Under the pieces are notes generated by a model. That model did not search any database, was not told the origin of the DNA, and saw nothing but the letters and a program-made list of their open reading frames with translations. From positions 434,001 through 498,000 of the forward strand of contig NZ_FZNS01000003.1 of assembly GCF_900188255.1 (NCBI RefSeq): a stretch of DNA of 64,000 nt, read 5' to 3'. Position numbers and translations under genes: made by a program. The DNA is from Hymenobacter mucosus. GTDB taxonomy: Bacteria > Bacteroidota > Bacteroidia > Cytophagales > Hymenobacteraceae. This document shows, in pieces, positions 33,503-42,920 of this stretch. Every line of letters begins with the position of its first letter. Within the stretch, counting starts at the first letter, position 1.

Positions 33503-33952
33503 ATGGCAATGAAGTTTAGAGACCCGGAGAGCGGCTACCCCATGCCCAAGTCACAAGCCGTGACGAAGACCATGCAGGGCAATAAAGCGAAGGACTCCAA
33601 GCCTGAGCTTTTACTGCGGAAAGCATTATGGAAAGAAGGAGTTAGAGGCTATCGGCTTCATTCAAAGGAGCTTCCCGGAAAACCAGATTTAGTGTTTCCA
33701 GCTAAGAAGCTAATAGTGTTTGTGCATGGCTGCTATTGGCATAGCTGTCCTATCTGCGCCATTGCACGTCCCCGACATAACGCCTCTTACTGGAATGAGA
33801 AGCTTGCTGGTAATAGTCGGCGAGACGCTCAGCATGCTGAGCGTCTTAGTGAGCTTGGCTGGAAGGTACATACTGTGTGGGAGTGCCAAGTAAAATCCTC
33901 GCTTGACGAGGCTGTTCAACGAATAAAAAACTTGCTAGCGGCTGAAGTCTAG
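33503..33952 (+). CDS. Vsr-like very short patch repair endonuclease, 149 aa
   Basis: Conserved Vsr residues are seen in SKPELLLRKALWKEGVRGYR, then PGKPDLVFPAKKLIVFVHGCYWHSC (key D in KPDLVF and the HGCYWHxC zinc/catalytic region), SYWNEKLAGNSRRDAQ and the closing GWKVHTVWECQV. It nicks at T-G mismatches left by 5-methylcytosine deamination, and sits directly upstream of the cytosine methylase as in Dcm-Vsr pairs. ATG 33503 (or 33509) fits the family start; the frame is open further upstream without similarity. Confidence 0.88.
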   Translation: MAMKFRDPESGYPMPKSQAVTKTMQGNKAKDSKPELLLRKALWKEGVRGYRLHSKELPGKPDLVFPAKKLIVFVHGCYWHSCPICAIARPRHNASYWNEKLAGNSRRDAQHAERLSELGWKVHTVWECQVKSSLDEAVQRIKNLLAAEV

Positions 33953-33961
33953 CTTTGTAAA

Positions 33962-35323
33962 ATGGTGAAATTCATTGACTTATTTGCGGGATTGGGTGGA
34001 TTTCATGTTGGGCTAGAGCAGCTTGGCATGGAGTGCGTCTTCGCATCTGAGCTGAACAAAGAATTACGTGACCTCTACCATATCAATCACGGCCTAGCGG
34101 AGGATATGATTCGAGGAGACATTAGGGATGTGGATGAAAAGGATATACCTGCTCATTCACTGCTTTGTGCGGGCTTTCCTTGTCAGCCCTTCTCAAAAGC
34201 TGGTGCACAGGAAGGATTGAGCGATGAGGTACGCGGCAACCTCTTCTACCAGATTATGCGCATTATCAACCACCACAAGCCAAGCTATGTGCTACTAGAG
34301 AATGTTGCTAATCTTCTCAGACACGACAACCACAACACTTGGGCTGTAATTAAAAAGACATTAGAGGATGCTGAGTATGAGGTGGACCACAAAATACTCT
34401 CTCCTCATCAATTCGGAGTGCCTCAGCTTCGGCAGCGAATGTTTATTGTTGCCGCTCGGAGAGATATAGGCGGCCTTAGCCAATTCGCCTGGCCAGAGCC
34501 AGAGAGCTACCCGAATATGTCGATACGAACTATCATTGAGGAAAATCCTGACGTTAGCGACATTAGACCGCTCACAGAGAGGGAGGTAGAGGCCATAGCT
34601 ATTTGGCAAAAGTTCCTCGACTGCCTGCCCCCTAACGCCCCCATACCTTCTTTTCCAATTTGGGCCACGGAATACGAAGCAACTTATCCTTTTGAGAAGC
34701 AAGTGCCTGAACAGCTTTCTGCTAAGGAGTTAGGCGCGCATAAAGGCATATTCGGCCAAAGCCTTGATGGTCTCAGCACCTTAGAGCAGAAGCAGTACAT
34801 TCCTACTTACGCTAGGGGCGAATTGCTTTTCCCAAAGTGGAAGCAGCAGTTTATTAGGGATAACCGCGCCTTCTTTCAGAGATACAAGGATGAGTTGAAG
34901 GACGTTATGGAGGAGATTAAAGAGTTGCCTTTCAGTTGGCAGAAGTTTGAGTGGAATTGCAAAGGCGAGACCCGTAAGCTTGACCGCCTGATATTACAGT
35001 TTCGCCCCTCCGGCATCCGTGTCAAGCGCGCAAACTTTTTCCCTGCCCTAGTAGCATCTACGCGCACTCAAGTTCCTGCTATTGGCTGGCTCAAGCGTTA
35101 CATCACTCCTAAAGAAGGTATTGCGCTGCAGTCATTAGGCGATATAGCGCTGCCAGCTAATAATACCGCAGCTTTTAAGGCTCTTGGCAACGCTGTCAAC
35201 GCAGAGGTAGTAAAGCGCATTGCCACTCGTTTAGTATTAGTATCCGACCCCACCCAAAAGCCTCAGCTTGTGCAGCAGCGCATAGCTTTTACATCTAATC
35301 CTATCAACCTAGTCACTGCATGA
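33962..35323 (+). CDS. DNA (cytosine-5-)-methyltransferase, 453 aa
   Basis: SAM-dependent C5 methylase. Motif I is FIDLFAGLGGFHVGLE (4-19), motif IV GFPCQPFSKAG with catalytic C74, motif VI LLENV (E113), motif VIII QLRQRMFIVA, and motif X near the end, KALGNAVNAEVV. The target-recognition region (about 230-350) is long. It is second in the operon after vsr and overlaps the ATPase gene by 4 bp. It is likely the self-marking methylase of the restriction system that follows; the site is not predictable here. Confidence 0.93.
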   Translation: MVKFIDLFAGLGGFHVGLEQLGMECVFASELNKELRDLYHINHGLAEDMIRGDIRDVDEKDIPAHSLLCAGFPCQPFSKAGAQEGLSDEVRGNLFYQIMRIINHHKPSYVLLENVANLLRHDNHNTWAVIKKTLEDAEYEVDHKILSPHQFGVPQLRQRMFIVAARRDIGGLSQFAWPEPESYPNMSIRTIIEENPDVSDIRPLTEREVEAIAIWQKFLDCLPPNAPIPSFPIWATEYEATYPFEKQVPEQLSAKELGAHKGIFGQSLDGLSTLEQKQYIPTYARGELLFPKWKQQFIRDNRAFFQRYKDELKDVMEEIKELPFSWQKFEWNCKGETRKLDRLILQFRPSGIRVKRANFFPALVASTRTQVPAIGWLKRYITPKEGIALQSLGDIALPANNTAAFKALGNAVNAEVVKRIATRLVLVSDPTQKPQLVQQRIAFTSNPINLVTA

Positions 35324-36975
35324 GTGAGCAGCTTAGTAATATTCCTACGGTCGAAACCGTCGGCATCAGTCCTGGAGTAGGCATTCTTTCTATTTTTCGC
35401 TACATCAAATACAAGCCTTGGTTTGCCCTTGCTGAGTATGTGGATAATGCGGTTGACAGCTACTTAAAAAATAAGCAGGCACTGGATGATACCTATTGGG
35501 GGTATCAGCTAATGATTGATATTGAGCTTAATGTAGAGGAGAACTACATTAGAATCTCTGACAATGCTGCTGGCATCAGTGGCAAGGATTTGGAGCGTGC
35601 GCTTCGGATGGCTGTTCGCCCACCCGACCGTAGCGGACTTTCAGAGTTCGGTATGGGTATGAAAGCTGCTAGCTGCTGGTTTTCTCCTAAGTGGTCAGTC
35701 GAGACGCAGGCTTTAGGTGATGACGTCAAGAGAAAAATCGTCTTTGACGTGCAGCGTATTGTCGAAGAGGATACTAGCGCGCTGAGCACAAACCCTTCGC
35801 CCTCGGTTATGGGCCATCATTTTACGAACCTGTACTTAGGTGATGTCTACAGCATGCCGAGCCCACACGCTGTGGCTAAAATTCGGGAGCATCTAACAAG
35901 TATCTATCGTGACTTCCTCCGTGAAGACAAATTTTTTGATGCTATAGTCATTACCGTTAATGGTAAGCGTCTTAAATACAAAGCTCCCTCTGCTTTAGTC
36001 GCGCCACCTCACAATGACAAAACGGCTGAGCCTATCAAGTGGCGAAAAGAATTGGACTTTACATGCGCTGGCGGTCAGCGCGTCACTGGATTTGCAGCCA
36101 TATATTCTACCGCTAAAACTAAAGAGGCGGGCTTTGCTCTGCTTCGGCGCGGCCGTGTAGTGGAGGGGAGCTACGATGAGCCCTACCGCCCAGCTAAGAT
36201 ATTCGGAGCCCCTGGCAGCTTTTATAGCCAGCGCATCTATGGGGAGCTACATATTGATGACTTTACCGCCAGCTTCACCAAAGACGGTGTGCAGTGGGAG
36301 GACGGAGAGGATGACTTCTTGAACTGCCTAAAAGCTGCGCTCAAAGCCCCAGGTATTGACTTGCTCAAGCAGGCAAACGGCATGCGGGTTAAAGAGTTGG
36401 CCGGTGGCAAAGATGGAGGCCAAGACGAAAAAAGCGGGAAGGGTGGCCAGCCTGGCGGCGAAGATGATACGGCCAATGGGGGTAAGACCACCGGCCATCA
36501 GCCCAACCCAGCGCCTTCTGGGAGCGAGGAGAAAAAAGAGGGTGCTGCGCCTCAGCCACCAGACAGTAGCAATGGCGACAATAGCAAGCCGACGGGCAAA
36601 GCCGATGTTAGCGCTAAAGGCAGCCAGCCTAAGATTACCGAGGTTCACACCCTTTCTGCCACCATAGATGGAATTAGCTGGCGCGTGTATCTTGAGCTAA
36701 GCCATAACCCTGCCCATACAGATTGGATGACAATCAGCAAGTCATGTATTCCTGAAGGGTCTCCGACAAATGCGAATGAGCGGCTGTTAGGCGTTCGGGT
36801 ATCGCTGAATCACCCATTTACTATAAAGTATTGTGGTATTGAGCCATTGCAGCTAGCGCCGATTTTACGCCTTGGGGCAGCATTTGCCTTAGCAAAGACG
36901 CTTGCTCAAGAAGGCGGCTCCGCTCACTCCAGTGTGCTGATGGACTATGTGAATGAGTTATTATTAAAGCTGTAA
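35320..36975 (+). CDS. GHKL (MutL/MORC-like) ATPase of a restriction system, 551 aa
   Basis: The N-terminal HATPase has the N-box FALAEYVDNAVDSYL (E39, D42, N43), the G1 box RISDNAAGIS (D81, G85) and the G2 box LSEFGMGMKAAS (G111, G113), with a conserved lysine-bearing arm later. A Gly/Lys/Pro-rich linker (about 365-440) precedes a small C-terminal domain. Such ATPases beside a C5 methylase and a Z1 protein were described as MutL/MORC homologues in restriction-modification systems. It probably clamps DNA in an ATP-dependent way and recruits the nuclease. Confidence 0.85.
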   Translation: MSEQLSNIPTVETVGISPGVGILSIFRYIKYKPWFALAEYVDNAVDSYLKNKQALDDTYWGYQLMIDIELNVEENYIRISDNAAGISGKDLERALRMAVRPPDRSGLSEFGMGMKAASCWFSPKWSVETQALGDDVKRKIVFDVQRIVEEDTSALSTNPSPSVMGHHFTNLYLGDVYSMPSPHAVAKIREHLTSIYRDFLREDKFFDAIVITVNGKRLKYKAPSALVAPPHNDKTAEPIKWRKELDFTCAGGQRVTGFAAIYSTAKTKEAGFALLRRGRVVEGSYDEPYRPAKIFGAPGSFYSQRIYGELHIDDFTASFTKDGVQWEDGEDDFLNCLKAALKAPGIDLLKQANGMRVKELAGGKDGGQDEKSGKGGQPGGEDDTANGGKTTGHQPNPAPSGSEEKKEGAAPQPPDSSNGDNSKPTGKADVSAKGSQPKITEVHTLSATIDGISWRVYLELSHNPAHTDWMTISKSCIPEGSPTNANERLLGVRVSLNHPFTIKYCGIEPLQLAPILRLGAAFALAKTLAQEGGSAHSSVLMDYVNELLLKL

Positions 36976-37000
36976 AAAGTCTTTTTCAGTTGCTTCAATT

Positions 37001-39259
37001 ATGAATACAATATATACCTCGGCTAAGTGGCCCGTAAAAACCAGCGGAAAACAGATAGAGCGTCTAAAAGCTCAATTGGGGCTGCCGTCTCCTGCTACTA
37101 ATCTGCTGATAGAAGAAACAGCCGATATATTAAGCTTATGTGGCTCGCCTAACGTTTCTGTAAACTCTGAGACTGGACTTGCCCTTGGGTACGTGCAGAG
37201 TGGAAAGACCATGTCTTTTACCTCTCTAATAGCTATGGCGCGAGATAATGGCTATCAGGTTATTATCGTGCTAGCTGGAACTCAGAGAGCTTTGATTCGA
37301 CAGTCAGTTGAGCGCCTTACCAAAGACTTGCAGATTGTTGGCGCTAACTCGCTCGACTGGCGAATTATGTCTGACCCCAAAGGCTCACATGGCGAAGAGC
37401 TCATCAAGGCAACGCTAAACGAGTATAAAAGCAGCAGTAAATCAAAGCTGCGCAAGCGCACAGCTATTGTCGCTGTCATGAAAAACAAGACTCGGCTCGG
37501 CAACCTTATTGAGGTGATAGAAAAGCTGAGCGAAGAGTTTAAAGGAGTGCCTACCCTGATTGTCGATGACGAGGCGGACCAGGCTGGAATGAACACCGAG
37601 GCCAAAGCAAATCGGAAGCGCTTAGCTGCTGGGCTGCCCGAAAAGCTAAGCCCGGTATATGCTCAGCTATTACGCCTGAAGAGTGCGCTGCCGCACCACA
37701 CTTATGTGCAGTATACTGCTACCCCTCAAGCGCTTCTGTTTATCAGGCGGAAGGATGATATGTCCCCTAATTTCATCAAGCTCCTGACCCCTGGGGCTGG
37801 CTATACCGGTGGACAAGCTTTTTTCTCTAAGCCACTATTTAAGAAGCTGGTAAAGGAGATTCCTGATATAGAGATTCACTCTCCTAATCATCATTTAGTT
37901 ACCGCTCCAAACTCGCTGCAAGAGGCAATGCGCGTGTTTTTTCTTGGAGTGACTGAGCATCTCATAACCGACTCGGCCGAGCGTAACCGCTCCATGATGG
38001 TGCATCCATCGCAGTACCAAGACATTCATGGGCAGTATTTCAAGTGGGTGACCACAGTGAAAGGCCGCTGGGTACGCATCTTGAAGAAGGATGAAGACGA
38101 GCCAGAGCGTCAAGAGTTAGTAGGGCAGTTTAAAGCCACTTACAATGAGCTTTTTTCCATCAACTCAGATATGGCTCCTTTCGAGGAGCACTTAGATACG
38201 CTGGTAGATGCCATTTCTGCTACCCAGGTTAATGAGTTCAACGGCAAGCCCGGCTCAGTATCGCAGATAGATTGGGCTAATCACGAGTTTTTCATTCTGG
38301 TAGGTGGGCAGGCCATGTCCCGCGGCTTCACCGTCGAAGGACTAACCGTTACATACATGCCGCGCGGTATAGGTGTTGGTACTGCCGATACTATGCAGCA
38401 GTGGGCTCGCTTCTTTGGCTACAAGAAGAAGTACATCCACCTCTGCCGCATCTATCTAGCGAAAGATGCAATCAAGGCATTTCAAGGCTACGTGAAGCAC
38501 GAATCGGACTTGCATGCGCGCTTAAAGGCGTTTGATGCCGACCACACATTAAACGCTTTTCAGCGTCGGGTAAAGCTGCCGTCATCTTTGAAGCACCTAA
38601 CGCGCAACTCGGTTTTAAGCGAAGATGTTGAGCGCTATAGCTTTGGTGGGGCATGGATAACTACCGAAACGGTACAGGGTAGCCCGGCTGAGATTGATGC
38701 CAACCGAGCAGCCATCGACAGCTTTATCAGCAACCCTAGCTTCTCATGGCAGCCAGATAGAGGTAGCAGTGAGCGTACTCCAGCACAGATTCACTTAACC
38801 AGTGAAGTAATGCTGACGGACATAATCAAGCTGCTGCGCAGCTATACCTACCTTGGCACCCAGGACACTAGCAGCCTCGGCTACGTTTACCTATCCACCG
38901 ATGATGCCGATGCATTTGATATGCTAGCAGATAACTTAGAGGCTTATAGCAAAGCGCATCCTGGGGCAACTGGGGTAGTCTATCAAATGTCTCCTCCTCC
39001 GCAAAAGCCAAGGCTGCGTACTGCCTCAAACGGTAAGCTCAAGCAAGGACCGTTATTCCAAGGGCGCAACCCGTCGAAAGAAGAAGGCAAAGCCATTTAT
39101 CCAGGCGACACAGAAATAAAAGATAAGGGCCGGTTCTCGCTCCAAATTCACCGGCTTGAGATAAAGGCTGGTAAGGTACCTGGCTACGAGTCTTTCGTGC
39201 TGGCTGTATGGGTGCCTTCCGACGCAGCCGACGAGATGGTTAAGCTCGCAAATGAGTAG
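37001..39259 (+). CDS. Z1-domain SF2-like ATPase, 752 aa
   Basis: Walker A LGYVQSGKT (62-70), an IVLAGTQRALIRQS strand, Walker B LIVDDEADQAGMN (186-198), YTATPQ (239-243) and the later GGQAMSRGFTVEGLTVTYMPRG region, which together are the Z1 signature of helicase-like ATPases found only in restriction-type operons with a methylase, GHKL ATPase and nuclease. The C-terminal third is unassigned. The gene follows the GHKL gene by 25 bp and precedes the HNH gene by 10 bp. It probably translocates on DNA and couples recognition to cutting. Confidence 0.9.
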   Translation: MNTIYTSAKWPVKTSGKQIERLKAQLGLPSPATNLLIEETADILSLCGSPNVSVNSETGLALGYVQSGKTMSFTSLIAMARDNGYQVIIVLAGTQRALIRQSVERLTKDLQIVGANSLDWRIMSDPKGSHGEELIKATLNEYKSSSKSKLRKRTAIVAVMKNKTRLGNLIEVIEKLSEEFKGVPTLIVDDEADQAGMNTEAKANRKRLAAGLPEKLSPVYAQLLRLKSALPHHTYVQYTATPQALLFIRRKDDMSPNFIKLLTPGAGYTGGQAFFSKPLFKKLVKEIPDIEIHSPNHHLVTAPNSLQEAMRVFFLGVTEHLITDSAERNRSMMVHPSQYQDIHGQYFKWVTTVKGRWVRILKKDEDEPERQELVGQFKATYNELFSINSDMAPFEEHLDTLVDAISATQVNEFNGKPGSVSQIDWANHEFFILVGGQAMSRGFTVEGLTVTYMPRGIGVGTADTMQQWARFFGYKKKYIHLCRIYLAKDAIKAFQGYVKHESDLHARLKAFDADHTLNAFQRRVKLPSSLKHLTRNSVLSEDVERYSFGGAWITTETVQGSPAEIDANRAAIDSFISNPSFSWQPDRGSSERTPAQIHLTSEVMLTDIIKLLRSYTYLGTQDTSSLGYVYLSTDDADAFDMLADNLEAYSKAHPGATGVVYQMSPPPQKPRLRTASNGKLKQGPLFQGRNPSKEEGKAIYPGDTEIKDKGRFSLQIHRLEIKAGKVPGYESFVLAVWVPSDAADEMVKLANE

Positions 39260-39269
39260 CTAAATATCT

Positions 39270-40142
39270 ATGCTGAATCCGCAAAGCCCACGACTAGCTT
39301 CTGGGCAGCTTGTTGAAGAGCAGTCGTACACCCGCGCCGAGTTGCGGCAGCTATTCGATACGGCTGATACTACTATTGAGACCAGTGTATTTCGGCCGAG
39401 TGGCTACGATTCCGTTTGGCTGTTTATTACTCAGGAGGCATCTTCCGACCCACAGTACCAAAGTCGGCTTGTCGATACGAATACCCTTCTTTGGTCAAGC
39501 CAGCTTGGCCGGCATACGCAGCTTGTGCTTACTCATGAGTCGCGTGGGCTGGAGTTGCTGGTATTCTATCGTGAGAGCTTAACGCAGTACGTTGATGCAG
39601 GCTTCCGCTATATCGGGCGCTTCGAGTACCAAGGCCATACGGGCACTAGCCTAGCCTCTTTGACTCTGGCGCGCAGCGGCAGTGTGCCAAGCATCGAGCA
39701 GATACAGGTCCAGCAAGATGAGCAAGGCGGCTTCAATCCTGCTTCTGTCCGTGACGGCCGCGAGTGGGTGCTAGCCACTATCGTCCGCCGCCGTGGGCAG
39801 GCTGCTTTTCGAGCCAGCTTAATCGCTGCCTACAGCAGTACTTGCCCTGTTACAGGGTGCAAAGTAGAAGCGCTGCTTGAAGCCGCGCACATCATACCCT
39901 ATTTAGGAACAACAACCAATCACATTCAGAATGGGCTACCGCTGCGCACTGACATTCATACACTGTTTGACTTGCAGTTGCTTGCCATAGACCCTGAAAC
40001 GCTAACTGTGCTGCTAGCACCTTCCTTAATTGGCTCCGAATATGGCGAACTAGCAGGTCGTTCCATAAGGCTACCCGCACAGGCCATTCATCACCCTAGT
40101 CGTGATGCGTTACGTGCCCACCGCATTCGTTGCCCATTTTAA
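39270..40142 (+). CDS. HNH endonuclease of the Z1 operon, 290 aa
   Basis: The C-terminal half has CPVTGCKVEALLEAAHII (from about 192), NGLPLRTDIHTLFD and LLAID, matching the HNH_2 pattern (Cys-AAH-NGL-DIH-FD). The N-terminal about 170 residues (YDSVWLFITQEASS..., QLVLTHESRGLELLVFYR) are unassigned and probably recognise DNA. It is the fifth gene of the operon and the likely cutting subunit. Related systems usually have a PD-(D/E)xK DUF4420 protein in this position, so the nuclease has been exchanged. It converges on the HEPN gene with 5 bp between stops. Confidence 0.82.
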   Translation: MLNPQSPRLASGQLVEEQSYTRAELRQLFDTADTTIETSVFRPSGYDSVWLFITQEASSDPQYQSRLVDTNTLLWSSQLGRHTQLVLTHESRGLELLVFYRESLTQYVDAGFRYIGRFEYQGHTGTSLASLTLARSGSVPSIEQIQVQQDEQGGFNPASVRDGREWVLATIVRRRGQAAFRASLIAAYSSTCPVTGCKVEALLEAAHIIPYLGTTTNHIQNGLPLRTDIHTLFDLQLLAIDPETLTVLLAPSLIGSEYGELAGRSIRLPAQAIHHPSRDALRAHRIRCPF

Positions 40143-40147
40143 CAAAG

Positions 40148-40639
40148 TTAAGCTGCCCTGCGTGCCCTGGCTTGTCGGCCTCGCTTGCGAATAATTGCTT
40201 TAAGTCGCCCTATTATACTTTTTACATTGTTATAATGCTCTTTGACAATAATATAGCTTGCGGATTGATTTCCGCCATGTGCCATTGAGTTTCTTAGGTC
40301 AATAATAGAATTAAGGGATGCTTTTTCTGCATCCGATATACCGGAGACATATTCGCTCTGCCAATCCGAACTGAAGGACTCCAACAGCTTTTCTAGCTTA
40401 GCGTGTTTAAGGTTAGTGACGCTCTTCATTTTAGTCTTGACGTATCTATCGACTTCCTGCTGAGAATTGCCGTCCATAAATTCGCTGACAAGCTGCTTAA
40501 CTACTGTCTCAAGCAGGCCAGAAGTCCTGATGCATAGATACTCAGCAAGTCGCGCCTTTGCCTCTGCGTCTTGCACTGCATCTACCATTGCAAACATATC
40601 ATCAAGCTTCTTTTCCAGTCGCTCAATATTTTGGCTCAT
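40148..40639 (-). CDS. HEPN-domain protein, 163 aa
   Basis: An all-helical small protein with IIDLRNSMAHGGN (112-124), whose R116-x4-H121 is the HEPN catalytic motif in the RNxxAHG form typical of RiboL-PSP-type HEPN domains. The C-terminus is strongly basic (RKRGRQARARRAA). Its ATG overlaps the stop of the DUF262 gene (ATGA), so the two are coupled. It is likely an RNase effector or a partner of DUF262. Confidence 0.78.
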   Translation of the reverse strand: MSQNIERLEKKLDDMFAMVDAVQDAEAKARLAEYLCIRTSGLLETVVKQLVSEFMDGNSQQEVDRYVKTKMKSVTNLKHAKLEKLLESFSSDWQSEYVSGISDAEKASLNSIIDLRNSMAHGGNQSASYIIVKEHYNNVKSIIGRLKAIIRKRGRQARARRAA

Positions 40640-42201
40640 AGCAGCGTGGGGGAGTATATATCTTGTCCGAAATAGTCAATAGCTGTCTGAATTCTAGTCT
40701 CAACAGCTGCTTTGTGAGCGGTACTAGTTCGTACAGCTATTAAGTAGCTTTCATCCAGCAACAGCCGATTATAAGCCTCACGAGCTTGCCCTGGATTAAT
40801 ATGGTCAGTCTGCAGTCGAGTTGCCAGCGCTACCATCACCGAGTCAAAAACTGCGGCGTTGATGCCTCCTCCAAGCCTGAATGCGCGCCTTTCCAAAGCA
40901 GCGCCAATGATAGACAGCGCCGGCAGCAGTAAGGCATCCATTTCCTCTTTTGAGTGCTGCTCTAGATTTCGGTTACTAGACATGAACTCGTTAAGAAACC
41001 TCATCATTGGAGGCTCATAGCTACTACGGTTGTAGTAAAAGGCGAGAAACCTCAAGATTAGCTCCTGACTTTTAGCTCGGTCATTAGCGAAGCCGAAGAT
41101 ATTCGACCAGGCTTCATGCGTAACAGCGGCATTCAGATAGTCATTAAACTTTCCATAATACATGCTGGTGCGAATCTCCTGGCTGGTCAGCTTGGTGCCA
41201 CCTGTATTAAGTCGCTCGAAAATCAGGTAGATACTCTCTCGCTCATCGGTCGGGTCATCTGACTTGACTATCGTAGCATGAATTATCTGGTTGTCAAGTC
41301 TTGATTTATCATCGTATGATAGTGTATCGTAGGTTTTGCCCTCTAAGTCTGAAGCTACGCCCTGTAGGCCAAACTTCTCGCCACGCAGCACGCCTATGAT
41401 AAAATAGTAGAGACTCAATAAGCGCTGCTGGCCATCCACTATCAGCAGCTTGCCATTGGTGTCATGCGCTAAAAAGATGCCGGGCACTGGAAAGCCAAGC
41501 AGCAAGGACTCGACAAAGCGTGAGGCTTCCTCCCGGCTCCACACAAACTGCCGCTGAAAATCTGGTACGTAGATAAGCTTAGCGCTAATCTGCTGCACTA
41601 TTGATTTGACAGAATAGTCAGCACCATAGCTTGTTAGAGAATATCTACGCGGGCTTGTCTCATCTTCCAGAAGGTCAATATAGTTCCTCTGGTCAGTTGC
41701 TTCGTAGCGATACTCGCCGCTATGAATGGCCTCATAGTGCTTGAGGTAGGTCAAAGCACGCTCTTTGCCAAAAACGATAACAAGCTCGCTGCTTTCTTTA
41801 TGGTAGATGGATATACCGTCTATGACTGCATCATGCAGAGGCTTCTCTCTGATTTGCAGCGAAACAGAGTTGCCAAGTGCCCCTGTGTGCTTTGAGTAGT
41901 CAAATGCGACGAATAGCTCTAGCTCAGCCCAATAGCCTAGAATCAAGGTGATTTCACCCGGTTTGCACTCAAAGCTGCTTACACCTGATGTCTGTATGCG
42001 GTACTCGTCTGCTGGTCGGCGGGCCCCACCGCGCGATAGATTCCAGATATATACTCTATAAGTGCTTTCTAGTCCTTGTGCTCTGATGTAAAGGACCGCT
42101 GGATGCTCACCCCGCGGCGTCCTGTACTCAACTACTGCCCCTTCACTTTGAATGGTATTGACGAATACTTCAACAAGCTTTGATTTAGTGAGTTTCGCCA
42201 T
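40636..42201 (-). CDS. DUF262-domain protein, 521 aa
   Basis: The middle has the DUF262 core LLIVDGQQRLLSLYYF (252-267; D256-G-Q-Q-R) and the later ERLNTGGTKLTSQEIR. The N-terminal about 190 residues form a separate beta-rich domain. DUF262 is the ParB-like NTPase module of GmrSD-type restriction enzymes, normally fused or paired with a DUF1524 HNH domain; none follows here, and a HEPN gene takes that place. ATG 42201 is used because the upstream frame runs into a terminator hairpin at 42297-42331. Confidence 0.85.
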   Translation of the reverse strand: MAKLTKSKLVEVFVNTIQSEGAVVEYRTPRGEHPAVLYIRAQGLESTYRVYIWNLSRGGARRPADEYRIQTSGVSSFECKPGEITLILGYWAELELFVAFDYSKHTGALGNSVSLQIREKPLHDAVIDGISIYHKESSELVIVFGKERALTYLKHYEAIHSGEYRYEATDQRNYIDLLEDETSPRRYSLTSYGADYSVKSIVQQISAKLIYVPDFQRQFVWSREEASRFVESLLLGFPVPGIFLAHDTNGKLLIVDGQQRLLSLYYFIIGVLRGEKFGLQGVASDLEGKTYDTLSYDDKSRLDNQIIHATIVKSDDPTDERESIYLIFERLNTGGTKLTSQEIRTSMYYGKFNDYLNAAVTHEAWSNIFGFANDRAKSQELILRFLAFYYNRSSYEPPMMRFLNEFMSSNRNLEQHSKEEMDALLLPALSIIGAALERRAFRLGGGINAAVFDSVMVALATRLQTDHINPGQAREAYNRLLLDESYLIAVRTSTAHKAAVETRIQTAIDYFGQDIYSPTLL

Positions 42202-42296
42202 TATAGAGTTTTCTGTGCGGTAAGTTGCAATGCCAGCAGTTCCTGCTAAGCTAGTCGCTTTAAGAGGTTTGCTGATAATAATGAGCAAAAGTAACA

Positions 42297-42331
42297 AAAA
42301 AGCCTGCTGGCAAGCTGCCAGCAGGCTTTTT
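42297..42331 (-). terminator. terminator upstream of the DUF262 gene
   Basis: 15-bp stem AAAAAGCCTGCTGGC with AAGCT loop, ending the minus-strand gene at 42372-42833. It marks the right edge of the AT-rich cargo block. Confidence 0.85.
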
Positions 42332-42371
42332 AAGTTAATCACAAAGTGACGGGTGTTTGTGTGGCTCGCAC

Positions 42372-42833
42372 TTACGAAACATCTCCTGATGTAAGTCCTT
42401 CATAGTCTACCTTTTCAATAGGCGTTGCTATGAGACTTAGCGTATCCGGTTGCGGCACAACCACAACCGGCGTACCCACCGCAGTTTCTCCAAACAGCGG
42501 ATTAGCCGGCAGCGGCTGGCCGCCGTTGCCATCCGGCACCTGATTGAACAGTACCAGTTCCTCGCCCGGCGTGCTGGCGGCCAGCGTATCGGTCAGTCGC
42601 TGCGGCGTCACCACGTCGAGCAGGTCATGCACCAGCAGCGTCTGCGTGCTTACGTCCACGTTATAGGTCTGATTCAGCGCATTCATCATGGCGGCGGCCG
42701 TCTGGGCGTCCAGCAGGGCCGTGGCCAGGCGCGTAGCGTAGGAGCGGGCTTTGCGGTCAGCTTTGGCCCGCAGGCTCATGGCGCGCTTCATGCGCTGGCG
42801 GAACTGTTTCTGATAGGCGGTAAGAGTTGCCAT
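42372..42833 (-). CDS. hypothetical protein, 153 aa
   Basis: Not recognised. A basic helical N-terminus (YQKQFRQRMKRAMSLRAKAD), a central helix DAQTAAAMMNALNQTYNVDV and an acidic, Pro/Leu-rich C-terminal third. It is last in a three-gene minus-strand backbone cluster with the MAQQTG-type protein and the SNase. Confidence 0.55.
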   Translation of the reverse strand: MATLTAYQKQFRQRMKRAMSLRAKADRKARSYATRLATALLDAQTAAAMMNALNQTYNVDVSTQTLLVHDLLDVVTPQRLTDTLAASTPGEELVLFNQVPDGNGGQPLPANPLFGETAVGTPVVVVPQPDTLSLIATPIEKVDYEGLTSGDVS

Positions 42834-42873
42834 TATAAAAGGGTGCCTTACGGCGTTGAAAGTGAAAAAGAAA

Positions 42874-42899
42874 GCGGCCGGCTCCGGGAAGCCGGCCGC
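42874..42899 (-). terminator. terminator after the 247-aa gene
   Basis: GCGGCCGGCT / AGCCGGCCGC stem with CCGGGA loop, followed on the minus strand by TTTCTTTTTC. Confidence 0.8.
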
Positions 42900-42920
42900 G
42901 TGACCGTTGGTGCCAGGCGG

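Noticed and set aside
40636..42342. Longer DUF262 start at 42342
   Set aside because: The added residues cross a strong terminator hairpin (42297-42331) and look like translated spacer.
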